Part shown: positions 1 to 12,900 of the stretch, piece after piece | How the letters are laid out: every line of letters starts with the position of its first letter | How positions within the stretch are numbered: position 1 is the first letter of the stretch | Assembly: GCF_043641665.1 (NCBI RefSeq) | Contig: NC_092182.1 | Span: forward strand, 13,454,956-13,518,955 | DNA: 64,000 bases | DNA from: Enoplosus armatus | Lineage: Eukaryota; Chordata; Actinopteri; Centrarchiformes; Enoplosidae | Direction: 5' to 3' | Translations under genes and position numbers: made by a program | Notes under the pieces: model-generated | Databases searched by the model: none | What the model saw: the letters and a program-made list of their open reading frames with translations, nothing else | Told to the model about the DNA's origin: nothing

Positions 1-154
1 TTCAGTTCCTAACTGCTGCTGTTACCTGATTAGGTAGAGCCTACTGACCAGGCAGCTCTCCCTTGTAGACATGAATGAGTGAGAGTGAGTTAACAAGCCA
101 GTTATATGGGGTGCATCATATAGCGCTCTTAACCTCCAGGTAGAAGGGCCTCAC

Positions 155-585
155 CTTTGATTACAGGCTTTACATCTTCTGATGGTGATGAGGAATGCGC
201 CATCTCAACGCCAGTGGTGACGCTGTGGGAGCCTGTGTCCCCCTGTTTGACTGATATCAAACCCTGAACAGATGCCTCCTCCACGTCCATCGGCTCTTCC
301 TTCACAGCCACTGGAAGTTGAGCGGTTGCTGAATGTAGGCCAGGGCCATTTGCATTGTGGGTGAATGCAGTCTGTGTTTTCCCCCGACGAACACAACGAG
401 CATCAGAACTATCTCGCTGGGTTTCCTTAGTGGGAGATGTTTTAGGCCTCTTTTGGAAAAAGTGACTCAAAATGGAGCTGTTACACTTCTGGCCCCTCTC
501 TCTGGGAGTTTTACATTTGACAGCTGAAGCTGGGGTCTTTGGTGAAATTGGAGGAGAGTCAAAATTTGCTTTTGACAACTGCTGC
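155..585 (-). CDS. rad18: rad18 coding exon 5: disordered linker with S/T-P sites, PIP-box-like and SUMO-consensus motifs
   Basis: This 431-bp exon uses acceptor TTTCCAG and donor GTGAGG and encodes about 144 residues. It begins (R)QQLSKANFDSPPISPKTPAS, which aligns with the linker after the RING in vertebrate RAD18. The composition is typical of disordered sequence. It holds several S/T-P sites (SPP, SPK, KTP, TSPTK; the last fits a CDK S/T-P-x-K site), a hydrophobic SSILSHFFQKRPK segment at 441-479 and a VKEE SUMOylation consensus at 294-305. It ends in phase 1; the next exon is off the window. The reading frame runs past the donor to a stop at about 129-131, but this is intronic read-through. 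Confidence 0.88.
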
Positions 586-3500
586 CTGGAAAAAGAAGAA
601 AGGCAAAGAGCGTGTGAATGAAAACGTGTGCAGCATATGATTTAGACAGGCAGGCAGCCATGCCGTTTTTGAAAGTTTTATACATAAAGTCTGATACATA
701 AAGTTACATGCTCTGATTCTCTCAAAAACATCAAATTATCTACCTAAAAATATTGATCACTTACACACATGTATAATTACATAAATTATATTATGGAGAG
801 TAACAGACATAAGGTCTCCTTACAAAACATATTGAGCCCATTAAGAAAAGAAGAGCGGTTGGTGTCCACAAATACTGTTGACAGTAAAGTGAGCCCTTTG
901 GCGTTAACTGCACCTGCTCAATTATCTCACTCCTTCTCTACTGAGCAAGAAAAAGTAGACACTGACTACAGTCTTGGAAATGTGGAAAGCAAACAAATTG
1001 CACCCGGGCCATTACTTGGCAATAAAATGGAACCAATGAGGTGTGTGATGTTCTGCGCTCCATATCTAAACCTTATTGGTGCTTACTGTCCCCATTAGAG
1101 CAGGTTCACAACCACACATACGCACACATACACATAAAATGTGATGTGGAAACACCTCCTCTCCCTCCACTCCCCCCACAAAGATCTTGAAGAAATATGC
1201 TCTCCACGCACCATTCATCTGTGTCACAATGTATACAGCCAGGTATGACAATTACTGGGCACTCAACAAAAACTTTTACCGTTAAACTTTGTATTGCAAC
1301 CAATTATTTTGATCTAAGTGTCATATATCTAGAGAAGGTAAGCAAAATAACAAAATGTATGAAGAAGTACCGAAATCACCATGACTTACAAAGTGAAAAG
1401 TTTCTGATTTTATATTTATTTAACATGGTCTCTATCGCATTGTTTACTTTTAATGATAACTGCACTGTTACTCAACACAACCTGGATAGCCATTAGTTGT
1501 AACTGTTTCTGCCTCATTTGAGCAAACCGTTTTTTTCCATCACTTTAGCATGCCAAATGGTTCTAAATACTGCTCTACCCCAGCAGTTTACTGGCTGTTG
1601 TCATAGAGAACACATCTACAGCAAATCTATGCTATCTTCTTAGAGATTTAGTACATATTTAGTACACTTTGTGTTTAAAATTAGTAACAAACATTACACC
1701 ATAGTTAGATGGGGACAGATGACAAAAACACTACCATAAAAGGACTCTTAAGATCACCAAAGCAATTAAATTTCAAGTGACTAAAAAGAGCCTTTTTGTC
1801 AAGCAATAAATAAAAGGACAAAACAAAAAATGTCCGGTCTACATGAATAGAAACATTTAACAATATCAAGGATATGACAGTAACTGAGTACCCATTTCAT
1901 TGTTATTGACTTATTCCATCATTGGCACCATAATATAAAAATATGTTCCATAACTCCTCTACAAAAGTAAATTTCAAGGTGTGTTTCGCCATGGCTTCAA
2001 CTTATTTTAGGAGGAAAAGGATGAGTTGGAGCTGATCTAAATATACATTACAGGTCAATATGATTGAATCCACAATACATTATTCAGAGGGAAGAAGGGG
2101 AGTCGGGTCATTTATAATAAATAAACCAGGTCTTTCAGGGGGTTAAGAACGAAATAGATTTTAAGTGTTTGCACAGACCAATGTTTTTAAACATTACCAC
2201 TTTGCAATAGATGAGGCTGGGCACAAAAAGAATAATATAAAATGGGTTACAAAAAAAAGTTATAGTTTCAGAAATACACAAATATTCACTATTTGAGTGG
2301 GATACTGTATGAGGGAATGAACGCAGAGGTTTAGGCTTTTAGTTTGAAATCTCTTTGACCTTCCAGGTCTAGACGTGCAGTAACCAAAACAGCCAAAAGC
2401 AAGTCAATACCATCTACTTCAATTATACACACTAATTGAATTTTAATTGTCCCATCATATTGATTCCCTCTACAACGTGAAGAATAATTCTTTATAATTA
2501 GAACTGGGTGTTAAGTGCAAGGATAGCTACAGTGGCACTCTCTGAAGCTGGATGTTAGTGACCTTAAAAGACACGCACATGTTCATTGAACCACACTTCT
2601 TTGGAGACCCTCTGTGACATAGAATTTCATAATATGATTATTTTGATCAAACTTTTCACAATGTACAAAATCTCATCAAATGAGACAACCCTGAAATCAA
2701 AACATGTTTTTAGCTTGGAGAAAAAAATGGACATAGACTACAACTTTTCAAAAGCATGAAGACACCGGCCCATTACAAAAGCAAAATGCAAAGTTCAAGT
2801 AAACAACTTGTACTGTATCCATAACAGAAAAGGGCATTGTGCCCTTGATGATTAAATAAATGAAACAACAGCTTCTGATGTCTCAAAGTACAAACTCCAC
2901 TTCGACCTACGTAAATGTGTTTACTGAGTGAGGAGACAAAGAGGTAGCTGGTTAGGCGGATAAAATAAACATGTGGCACTGCGATAACAGCTAATGGTTT
3001 GTTAGAGAAATAGGCCTCTAGTTTAATGGCAGTAAATTAGCGCCATCAGCCAACTGGTACCCACTGCAGTGTTTTCCAAAAAGTTTCACAGTGACAAATG
3101 TGAGTGGTGCAATGAAAGACGCAATCCACAAACACTTGCTAAAGCAGAAAATGTAGAAACCACATGGACAGATGCTAGCGTAATTTAAATTTTCTTCCGT
3201 GTATGACTCTTTATATATGTAGTATATTTATTTCAGAGCGAAGGAACTAATCCAAAACTAAATAATTGTTTGAGACAAGTCTGTTACTACATAAAAACAA
3301 CGCTTTATGACACAGTCACCTGTCATTTTTCAGACGCTCACAGCTAGACAACAGGAAATTAAAAAACGGAGGAAAGAGCAGCTGCGTAAGCCACTCATTC
3401 GTAACAGTGATGACAATCAGACGGTCTACAGGTTGAAGGGAGACCTTTCAGAGTGTTGATAACATTGAGGTTATTGATGGAAAGGAGCAACATCATGTCT

Positions 3501-6500
3501 TACTGACTGATAACAGCTCTCAGACATTATATCAACATTAGCCGAGACATTGAAGAAACTATTCTGATGATTTTAGTTTGAGTTTGTTTTTTTATTTATT
3601 TATCAGGGACAATGGCCACTTCTGAACAGAAAATGAGTAGGTTTATTTTCATCTACTTTTCTTCAACAAATGCTATAAGGCATAGAAACATGGATCACTC
3701 ATAAAACTCTGTTCATAGACCGTCATCTATTTCTGAAATAAAAGCAAAGCAAAATATGCATCCCTAAGGAGATGTGTGTTCTGTTTTATTTCTTCAATAG
3801 AAAAAAGACCAACAGGGATACAGAGTGGGGATTACACAATGAGAAAGAGGTTATGACCCTAAACCAGCAGAGATAAATAGTCCCAAGGGCCGGGGTGACC
3901 CACTGTACCTGGATATTGTTATTTTATTTGTCTTTACGAAACAATTGTGGCACTGCAGAAAAAGCCCAACATTTAATCAGTCTGCCTGAGACAATCAATG
4001 AGTGCAAGCATGTGGCTAGCTGCACCCATGTGGCCAGTAATACCAATAACAGGACACTCAACTTACAGGAAATGTTTTCCTACATTGTGATAAGTGTCAC
4101 TGGAGAAACAAAAACTTAAATTTAAAGTACCAACAAACTCCCTTTAGACCAGCTCTGGACACTGCTCCCTGAGCCTACATTCTGCTGTAATGAAAAAAAG
4201 ATCAGCCCTAAAGCTACAAAACACCCACTGAGGTGCAATACAAGGAGGACCTTGGATGACTTCAGCAAATGAAAACAAAATCCCCATTTGATTTACAGAA
4301 AAGCCTTAAATCAGAAGAAGATTATTGGGAGGCAATTATAAGTGTTTCTCTAATGCTGGTAAGTTGAAGTAAACTGAAATGGGTTACCTTGGGGACATAC
4401 TGTAATCTTGTCAATAACAATGGCATCCCCTGAAATTACCACAGCTAATAGGTTTTCTCTTCAGCTCTTAAATAATAACGATACAAATTGGAGATGCTCA
4501 GGTGGTGCACCTGTGCTTGAGGTAAGGAGGTTTTACACGGACTGTGGAGTCTTATTTCCTGGTCTGTCATTTTCATTATTCTGTAGGTCTATCACTGAAG
4601 GAAAGATAATATAAATATTTACACTAAATATAAAAGCTACTGTATGCTGTAGATGGCTGTATCCTACTTGGATTTTAATATTACTTAGATGATAAATAAA
4701 AGTGCCATAGCTCACTTAGGACCAACAAGCCAGTAATTAAGTGACTCTGTTTTCTGACTTGACAGGACAGTATTCTTTAGTAAAATGTCACTGCTTGCAC
4801 TGATAGCAGTACCCTGAACTCAAAACTGATACCAAAGCGGACTTTGTTCAATATGTATGTTTTGAAAAACAGCTACTGGGAATGCAAGGTGCAGAGAAAG
4901 TTCCGATACTTTTCAGACATAAGACAGTTCACTGGTAAGCATTTACAATGTGTTGTACAGTTACCTTGCAGCTTGAAAGTTTACGACCAAGTCATCCAAT
5001 AAACGGTTGTTTCTTAGATCTTGTTCTGTTACTTGCTAAAAACAAAAAAACAAAGTAGAAACGAGATATGAAGGAAGCCTGCCTCCTTTATAAAATTAGT
5101 ACAATTAATTACCTGCAATTGTGTCATCTTTATTGAGGTAATGACCCTGACAATTATGAAAATGTGATTTGGGGGCAAAATTATGCATTCATGTCAAGTT
5201 TATACTTACTGTATTGCAAACAGGACACTGCAACTTGTAGGAAAGAAATTTTCTGATGCACAAGGAGCAAACTGTAAAATGAAAGGCAAGTGAAGTTTAT
5301 GTTATACTTAATCTGTTAGCCAGCAGGTAGATACCTTTCATTCATCAAATTGGTCATTCAGTGACAAACAAATGCTCTCTTTAGTGCACAAACGTATTTA
5401 ATCCACATATGAGGAGGGTCTAGTGTGGCTCAAACATAGCTGCTCAGTACCTCCAGCCTAATCGTGCACCGATATACATATATATTTGTACAAATAGCTA
5501 AAACACACACACACTACAAAAATACTCCACTCATTTGAGACAACCAATATTATTCCAATGTTCAACTCTAACTACTATTACTATTTTATTTTTTCAAAAG
5601 GATCCCAGCTGCATTCTCCTGGTTTGTACAAGTGGTTGAATGGTGTTGCCTTCACATACTCAATGCTTTCTCATAACAGTTATTAGTACCATAGCTACTC
5701 CAAAAGCTGCTCTGCTTGTTACTTACAGTTGTGGGAGCATTTAGTCATCATTGAAATATTGAGGAAGTCAAAGCAAATGGGACACCGAAGCAGGGTATCT
5801 ACATTCTGTAGATGAGAAAAACCATAGTAACATAAATAATACTCATGAAACAACAGCAATTACCAAATAATGACTGAAAAACTGTAGAAAATAAAAGTAG
5901 CCTAGCAATAATACATATTAGACTACATCTGTTGAAAACATGGCAGGTTGGAAGCAGGAAATTTAACAATACAGACTGTTGTTTAGTGACTGGTGCACAA
6001 AACTTCCGCACTAGAGTTGGTGATTTCCCCTTCCGGAAACTAAAACCATGAAGGTGGCGAGGAGGACACATTCCTACAGAAGGCTAGCTGGATAGTGTCA
6101 CTGCAAACGCATAAACTGTGACGTTATACAATATAATCCTTTCTCATGTGGTCAAGTGTCGTATTATGTTTTAACTACGCAACATCTCGTACTTGGTTCA
6201 CTGTCATGATAACACATATTGTACAGCGTCCCAAAATAAGATAGCGTTACCTTATGTGACCCGTAGCTGAGTATGTTTAGGTAACGCTATATTGTTATGG
6301 TTAAGCTAATTGTTTGTTTTAGAATAGTAACTTAGCATGAATACGTTGTAGATTGTTTAGTTTACGTTTACGTTAATCGTTCTGAATAGACAGGGTTCTA
6401 ATTTGCTTATAATCAATATTAACGTAACTGTAACGTTAGTAACTTTCTTCATTTGTATAACGCACAAATGTGTGTTGCATTGTAGCTATAGTTAAGGTTA

Positions 6501-6818
6501 GTTATTGTTACATTGGCACCTGGTATGTTAGCACATCAATCGATTGTAGATAAAAGTATTGAATGAATAACATTTATACGTATTTTGATCTAACGCTAAA
6601 TCGGTATCAGCGTTAGCATTGTATCTCGTTGATTAACGACGGCGGGTATTCTGTGGATGTAGTTAGCTAGCTAGCTAACTTAGCTGTTTGGGTTTTCATT
6701 TTAGCTATGAGCTACTAGCCACCGTGTTAACAAAACAGGTACATTTAAAAATAAATCCACAACTTACTCTCAAACATGCTAGATCGGGTGGTAAATCCGC
6801 TTCAATCTGAAGAGCCAT
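155..6818 (-). CDS. rad18: rad18 5' part: E3 ubiquitin-protein ligase RAD18, coding exons 1-5 (gene continues off the left edge)
   Basis: RAD18 works with the E2 RAD6 (UBE2A/B) in the nucleus to monoubiquitinate PCNA at stalled forks and so recruit translesion polymerases. Five minus-strand exons join in phase: 6818-6768, 5805-5727, 5271-5210, 5035-4965 and 585-155, all with GT-AG borders. They encode about 231 residues. The conceptual protein starts MALQIEADLPPDLACLR, followed by a complete C3HC4 RING (CPIC, CSH, CSLC, CPVC) at about residues 25-63. Then comes VTEQDLRNNRLLDDLV, the usual RAD18 segment after the RING. Exon 5 is a low-complexity Ser/Thr-Pro-rich linker. The UBZ zinc finger, SAP domain and RAD6-binding region are not in the window, as expected for a gene cut by the left edge. 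Family identity rests on the RING neighbourhood and on the adjacent srgap3, as in human 3p25. No frameshift or internal stop is seen. Confidence 0.93.
586..4964 (-). other. rad18: rad18 intron 4 (4.4 kb)
   Basis: This is AT-rich intron between rad18 exons 4 and 5. No additional RAD18-like exon was found on the minus strand. A 109-codon plus-strand ORF at 769-1098 has no recognisable domain. The segment near 3585-3630 (T/A-rich run followed by CAGGGACAATGGCCACT) resembles an end of a dispersed teleost repeat, but I cannot name it. Confidence 0.8.
4965..5035 (-). CDS. rad18: rad18 coding exon 4: post-RING segment
   Basis: This 71-bp exon encodes QVTEQDLRNNRLLDDLVVNF and then QAA(R). The pattern T-E-x-D-L-x-N-N-R-x-L-D-x-L-V is characteristic of RAD18 directly after the RING. 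The acceptor is TTTTTAG and the donor GTAACT. It ends with two bases of an Arg codon, completed by the first base of exon 5. Confidence 0.92.
5210..5271 (-). CDS. rad18: rad18 coding exon 3: C-terminal half of the RING finger
   Basis: This 62-bp exon encodes (F)CSLCIRKFLSYKLQCPVCNT. It supplies the remaining four zinc ligands (C-x2-C and C-P-V-C), so all eight C3HC4 ligands are present in this gene. The acceptor is TTTTACAG and the donor GTAAGT. It ends in phase 0. Confidence 0.93.
5272..5726 (-). other. rad18: rad18 intron 2
   Basis: This 455-bp intron separates the two RING exons. It contains a short CA tract near 5502-5514 and AT-rich sequence. Nothing else was recognised. Intron 3 (5036-5209) is only 174 bp. 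Confidence 0.8.
5727..5805 (-). CDS. rad18: rad18 coding exon 2: N-terminal half of the RING finger
   Basis: This 79-bp exon encodes NVDTLLRCPICFDFLNISMM and then TKCSHN. It carries the first RING pair (C-P-I-C) and the C-x-H pair. The acceptor is CTACAG and the donor GTAAGT. It starts in phase 0 and ends with one base of a codon, completed by exon 3 as Phe. Confidence 0.93.
5806..6767 (-). other. rad18: rad18 intron 1
   Basis: This is a 962-bp AT-rich first intron. It holds a perfect 20-bp palindrome at 6661-6680 built on tandem AGCT/TAGC steps. A 90-codon frame at 5799-6071 shows no protein family signature and is judged spurious. Confidence 0.8.
6661..6680. repeat. Perfect 20-bp palindrome in rad18 intron 1
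   Basis: AGTTAGCTAGCTAGCTAACT reads the same on both strands. It lies about 90 bp from the exon 1 donor. Confidence 0.97.
6768..6818 (-). CDS. rad18: rad18 coding exon 1 (start codon)
   Basis: This exon encodes 17 residues, starting at the ATG at 6818-6816. The start context is favourable, with G at -3 and G at +4. The short acidic/hydrophobic lead-in ends LACLR and is followed directly by a GTAAGT donor. It corresponds to the segment just before the RING in vertebrate RAD18. It ends in phase 0. Confidence 0.88.
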
Positions 6819-6960
6819 GTCTAGTAAACAAAAAGCAGCTATTCGAGAAAGTCACAAAACTTTCGGTGTCAGCAGATCAGAAGTCCCGCTCGAAGAGATG
6901 CAGAACGCCTCTTACGTCATTTGACGACTTCCGCTGAGTTGGAGTTCCAGATTTGCGACG
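6819..6960 (-). promoter_or_regulatory. rad18: Likely rad18 5'UTR and promoter with CRE-like and ETS-like sites
   Basis: This is the sequence directly upstream of the rad18 start codon. It is locally richer in CpG than its surroundings. On the minus strand it contains TGACGTAA (6912-6919), matching an ATF/CREB site, and CGGAAGT (6927-6933), matching the ETS core common in TATA-less housekeeping and DNA-repair promoters. No TATA box is evident. The transcription start is not visible; it is inferred to lie at about 6,850-6,930. Confidence 0.5.
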
Positions 6961-9900
6961 CTGAGTCTGGTTGAATGAAGGAAAGATAGCATGAGATAAG
7001 ACTTTACTCGATGTTTGTATTCCTTTGATTAACCAAGTCAGCAACTCAAATCTCTAACTCTAGCTCTATTTAAAATCTAATCATAACTCCATCCAGGAGA
7101 TCTGAGAGTGGAAAATGAGTATTCCATAACAATTGTCTTACCTGTGGTGCCTCTACTTGCTGCTCTTCCTTTCAGTTGATAAGTGATCCTGGAAGACAAG
7201 TGTAAGTATGAAAATATATGGTATAACCAGTTCCAAGAGTACCATCGGAAAATTATTACTATACCTACAGAGTGTGGCAAGATCATAAGATCTTGTCCTT
7301 GAACTGGAAAATGTTTAGCAGGCTTTCGAGGGGCCTCACAGACAGTGAGCATATACAGCATTTAACTAATTATTCAGACTTCCTGGAGAAGCTGGAGACA
7401 CTGCATCAAAGATATTCAGTGATGTAAATGTAGGATTTACTGTATATGTATGTAAAATGTGTTCCTCTGGTATTTGGTCTCTGAAACCAGGCAACCAGAC
7501 ATTATCATGCAAATGTGTTTATGTTGGACCGTGTCACATGTGCTTGAATGTGATCATTCAGTCACATGAACATCCAGAGGCATTTATGTGCAGTAATTAG
7601 TTTTCTCCTGGTGGTTTAGAGGATGCAACCCCCATAGCATTTGGCCAGTTAATCATTATACAGCGTTGCCAAAGCATTAATGACTCGTTCCACATGGTCT
7701 CCATAGCATTACCAAACAATTTGGTAACAAAGTTTCCCCTGTAGAGGAGGGTGAGACCACTTTCATTATTGCAGTGGCTTGGTATTTATCACAGGAAGTG
7801 TCACAGAAAATGACACGCCTTTGTAACAGGCTGCTGTCTGTTATAATCTCTGTTCTTTTGAGGAAAATTATTAAATAATTCTTTCACCCTTCATTATTTG
7901 AACCTGTTAGAATGCAAGGAAGTCCAAATGTTTCAGGAGTCAATGAAAATGTAAATGTCAAAGCCAATCAGGCTTCCCAATTTCAATTTATTGTGTTAGG
8001 TCTGATTAGTTGAATTCATTCTGCCAAAGATAATATTATGTAGCTCTACTTTGCCTTCTCCTGATTGAAGTCTTTATATTGAAACCATTTCTTCAGGTGT
8101 TTGAGTTTGTGCGTGTGGATGTGTGTTTGACATTCCACCGCTACGTTTACTTAATAAATCACAAAAGCCATGGCCCACACTTTGAATTATATAGACCTGC
8201 ACTGAATGTGTGAATGCATACACTGAGCTGTTTTAAAACACCACAAAATATGAACTGCTGTACAATAAAAACTAATGCAGGATGGATTGAAACTTGAAAC
8301 TTGACACACCACAGACACAGACACAGACACAGATGAATCATGTAGAATGGACTTACAGTCTGCTTTGTATCAGATGATTTCTGCTGGAGTTTGACCAGCC
8401 ACTGTCCTCTTCAGGCTCTCTGCAGACATTCTGATGGGTTTGGAAACTGGGAATGTTTAATCACTGGATGCTCAGCCAAGCAGTAATTATATGCTTATAT
8501 TAGCAAGATGACATGATGTACTGAATGCCAGCAAGACTCTCCATTTCAGGTTTTCAGGCATTATGTTACAGAATAAACCCATTACCAGGTGTTTTAAGCG
8601 GGGTCTATTTCAGAAATGTTCTTTTCAGGACAGAGTTGGATTATCTACAGTACATTAAATGTTTTCTTACATTTTGTCAGACTAAACCTGTCATCAAGTT
8701 TTTTTTAAATTTCCTTCCTTACTGAGGGCCTCTTTCTAACTCTCTCCACACATGGAGAAAAGGTTATCATGACACAGACAATATCAAACAAATGTTTAGT
8801 CAGGGATACCTTTCCACCATTATTTTCCAAAGAGTACAGATTAACATTTTTAGTATACCTGGAGGCTACTCCGGTCACCCCTACAGAACATAGAGTTCTG
8901 CAAGTTCAATTGCAGTGGTTATTATTTATTTCATTTTAGTCAGAGGCAGCCAGACTTTACAGTCAAATCTTTAGTTTAGTTGAGTTACATTTTACCAAGA
9001 GGACATCTTGCTTCTTTCACAACAGAGGCAAATTCGTTCTCATTTTTAGGCTTTTCACAGCAAAAAAAAAGTTGCTGAGCACTACTTAGCTTGGGATGAA
9101 TTCATAAGTTGAACTCAAGGCATGTGTTTGATTTTAGGTTGCAAAACTCGAACCAGCAGATCCCTACACATTGACATTATGCAGAACCGTGAGCCAGAGA
9201 AGCATCTGCAGAGTAACACGTCACATGAGGGATACATCTGTGGGGAAATGTTGTTCAGCTTTTCTTCGGTGAAATGTAGCATGTGTGGCTCTTTGATGTG
9301 GATTAAAACAAAGCAGCACACACAACAAATACATTAAGGAAACTTTGACTGAGGTTTCAGGTTCATGACTTTATGCAGCTCTGTAGTGGCCTGTTGCTGC
9401 TATTGAAGTATGGTTCAGATGATGAGACCATGCTGCTACAGACAGTGAGAAAATCTGTATTGCCTTTTTCACTTAAATGTGTGCCTAAAGCAAGTTCCAA
9501 CAAACACACCATAGATCACTGCTGCATATGCATTAACTCTCTAATGCCCATGAAAATATGGGCCGTCATGCGAAACCTAATCCAGGCAGCATTATGTTTT
9601 CCCCAAAACGTCTTTTGCTAATGCAAAATAGTTGCATGTGAACATAAATCCTGGGATATAAGTTTGCAAAGCTTAACATTCAGTCCATAGGCTACATTAA
9701 CTGTGTGATCCTAGAAGGGGCTTTGACTGCCACTACGACAAACATGGTGTCAAAGAACTGTACTGTGCTTTACCTTATCAGTGTTGTTCTGTTATCTATT
9801 CTCCACATGTAATATCTCTATAACTAATGAGGCCCTTAGCCAGTGAGTCATCCCGCCCCATGTGACCCAGTGCACAGGACCGGACCTGTCTGGGATCTTA

Positions 9901-12900
9901 ACAATGGCCGGAGCTGTGGGAAATGAGATCAAACAGATGAAGCCAGAGTTGTGACTGGTGTGTTAAACAATGGACTTTAACAGGCCAGATAGCCTTGTCC
10001 TTGAAGATGCAGATGACAGAGGTCTGTTTAAGTGATTTATTCTTGATACATTTTTCATGTGTTGTATGTGTTTTGCTTCTACATTGTTAAAAATTGTGCT
10101 TCAGTTTCATTCAGCAGGGGGCAAATGATGGCAACGATAACTCCTTAAGCCTTTTGGATCTACTGAGGCAATGGAAAGAATTTGCCAAGACCCTGAGCCA
10201 CATACATATAAAAATATTTTGGCTATTCCTTCCATGTTTGTTTATGCATTTTAGTTTTAATGTCTTAAATGTTCATTACAGTATTTTCCAGATAGTAATG
10301 GGACTGTTTTATGTCCTGGATTTGGACAAATTCTATTTTATTCTGAAGCCTACTGTGTAATTATTAGTAGTACTCTCATTACTCATTGCATGTGACGTGA
10401 AATGAAATGCTATCTGCAGTTTAATTGAATTGAATTTGAATTACTCACCTTTAACAAAGTGACTATAATTGACAGACGCTAACATTCTTATCAGAAACTC
10501 TATATTTACATAATGTGTTATACTGCATAATAATAACCTGTATAATTCATACAGGTTACATGACTATTCTACCTTGAGGCCCGTTAGATTATTGAGCTGT
10601 TGGACATCCTTATCTGCAGCCATGTCCTTTGTGGGACAATTGAACATTTGTTAGAATGAATAATAATAATTTATTGTTCATAGTGGACTGTTAAGTAGCC
10701 TGCACATGGTATATTTTTTAATAATGAATATAAAATATGACTTAAATCAATCAATATTTGATAAGGCTTTACTTTCAAAGTATATACAAATAAATAAAAT
10801 CTGTAGACCATGAATTATTTTGATGGACATTTTCTACTTGGACAGTACACAGGGACTGCAGACAGAAAGGATCAGAGAGAGAGGGATTACTGTGAGGCAG
10901 ACTGTAAGGTTTGTTGGGAGTTCATGGTACCCTGGCCTAGTCAGTCACAAGGACACTGAATCTGAATTTCAAAAGCTATACTTTATATTCATTATATTTA
11001 TGCATTTTACAAAAGCTATGTAGCCTACAGCACGCAGACACAGTACAGATAAAAAGGAAAACTGTCTACCATTTACCTGCATTTAACTCAATAGCTGGGT
11101 TGCTTTCCAGGAACATTTGCTTTAATCATAGGTGTATTAACAACAAATCAAATCTGAAACCCACTGCCTAACTCACAAATGGCTGTAAGATGAAAGCTTA
11201 CTGTAACCGATCACATTATGTGGGTCATTTGTTTTCACTTGCATCAAATGAACACACACATCCTATCAAGGAGTAATTGGTAAAGCAGGGTCAGCGCTGC
11301 CTCGGGTCTCAGCGTTGGCATCTCTCCTCTTCAAAAACTTCACTTCAAAGATTTGTCACAAACTGCAAAGCCACATTTGGCACGCCACTGCAAAAACATC
11401 ATAAATATAAACAAGCCAACCACAAGATCTCAGAGCTCTAACATGCAATCTATGTGCTTTGGTGTGATTTGTGTGCGGGTGTGCATGACCAGGCCGACTT
11501 GTTCTGTGTCTTTGGGCTTGATTTATTATGCATGCTCTATATGCACTACCCAGCACATCAAAGATACAGTCATAGCTGGAAATGTCACTGAATTCAGAGG
11601 TGTTGCCATCTGCTGTAACCTTGACAGTCTGAGGATTGTTCGAGAGCGTTTCCATTCATGCTTGATGAAGCAGGTCACGATGCAACTATTTTCATAAATG
11701 CACAGAAATTGATAAGAAGCGTCTGATTTCCGAGTGTGGTCAGAATGTTTTACGAAAATGCATCAAAGTAGAAGTATTGATTGCCCTACGGCATGAAGTA
11801 TTAAGTATTTGAGGGATTTCTGCAGCACTCTGATGTCTATCTGACACACTGAGACAGGAAAAATATGAAAAATAAAAAAGCTTCATGTTCTCATCTTTTT
11901 ATAGAAGAGTCCCTTGTCTCTCCCCTGCCAGTAACATTTTGATCTCTGGCTCTCTCTCTCAACTCTCAAGTCCTTCGTTTGATCCCTCCAACATTTATGT
12001 ATCATGCCAAAGTATCTTTGAGCAAGATATCAAACCTGTACTGTACCTTCTCAGTGTGAGTTGTTGGGGTTAAGTGTTGAAATCAAACACAAGTTTAACT
12101 CTTGTCTGAATGAAGCCATGTGATGAGTCACATCACATTAAGGAAGTGCAGATGACAATGTGGCAAATGGCATCTTCTGTACATGTAAACAGCAGATATG
12201 GAAAACATTATTCCTCAGGATTGCAATAGGAGTTTTTTTTCTCCTTTATCAAGCATAAGAAATCAATGTCGGCATTTGCAGTACCAAACTATTGCCTCAG
12301 TATGTCTATATATGAAATCATTTTTTATTTTTGGTCAAATTCCCTGACATGAATTAAGGAGATTAACAGTGGTTTGGTTGTTTTGTTAATCTGCTTACTG
12401 ATTACAAAACAAATTAAATTTAAACAAAATGTTGAGCGAACAGATGACTCCTGATCAAAATCCTACAGTATGCGGTACAACACAGTACATATCAGTACAC
12501 TGTAAGTAATCTGTCACCATACATCATTTCACTTGACATGATATAGCTCCAGGTAAAGAATTTGATAAGCGTTCTGTCTGTTATTTTCTGCTGTAAAATA
12601 GTGCACATTATATGGAAAACACTTAATAAATGAAACATGACTTTCATTTGTTTACATTGCATTATTCTAATTATGAAAATGAACAATCTACATCTCGTCA
12701 CTGGTCCTCAAGGGGTTTTAATTGAAGAGTGTTGCTGCTTCACCGTTCATTATTGTGATGTAGCTAAGCTGAAGGCAGAGAGGGTGACAGGTTGAAACAG
12801 GACGTTATGATAATTCTGTTCTGCTCTTACTCTTACAGAGACATTATGAGTTATTGAAGAGTTTTTCTTCATTTGCGCATTAAATATAAAGGAAGATAAA

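Noticed and set aside
769..1098. 109-codon plus-strand frame inside rad18 intron 4
   Set aside because: Amino-acid composition is not absurd, but there is no recognisable domain, promoter or splice support; it is most likely chance.
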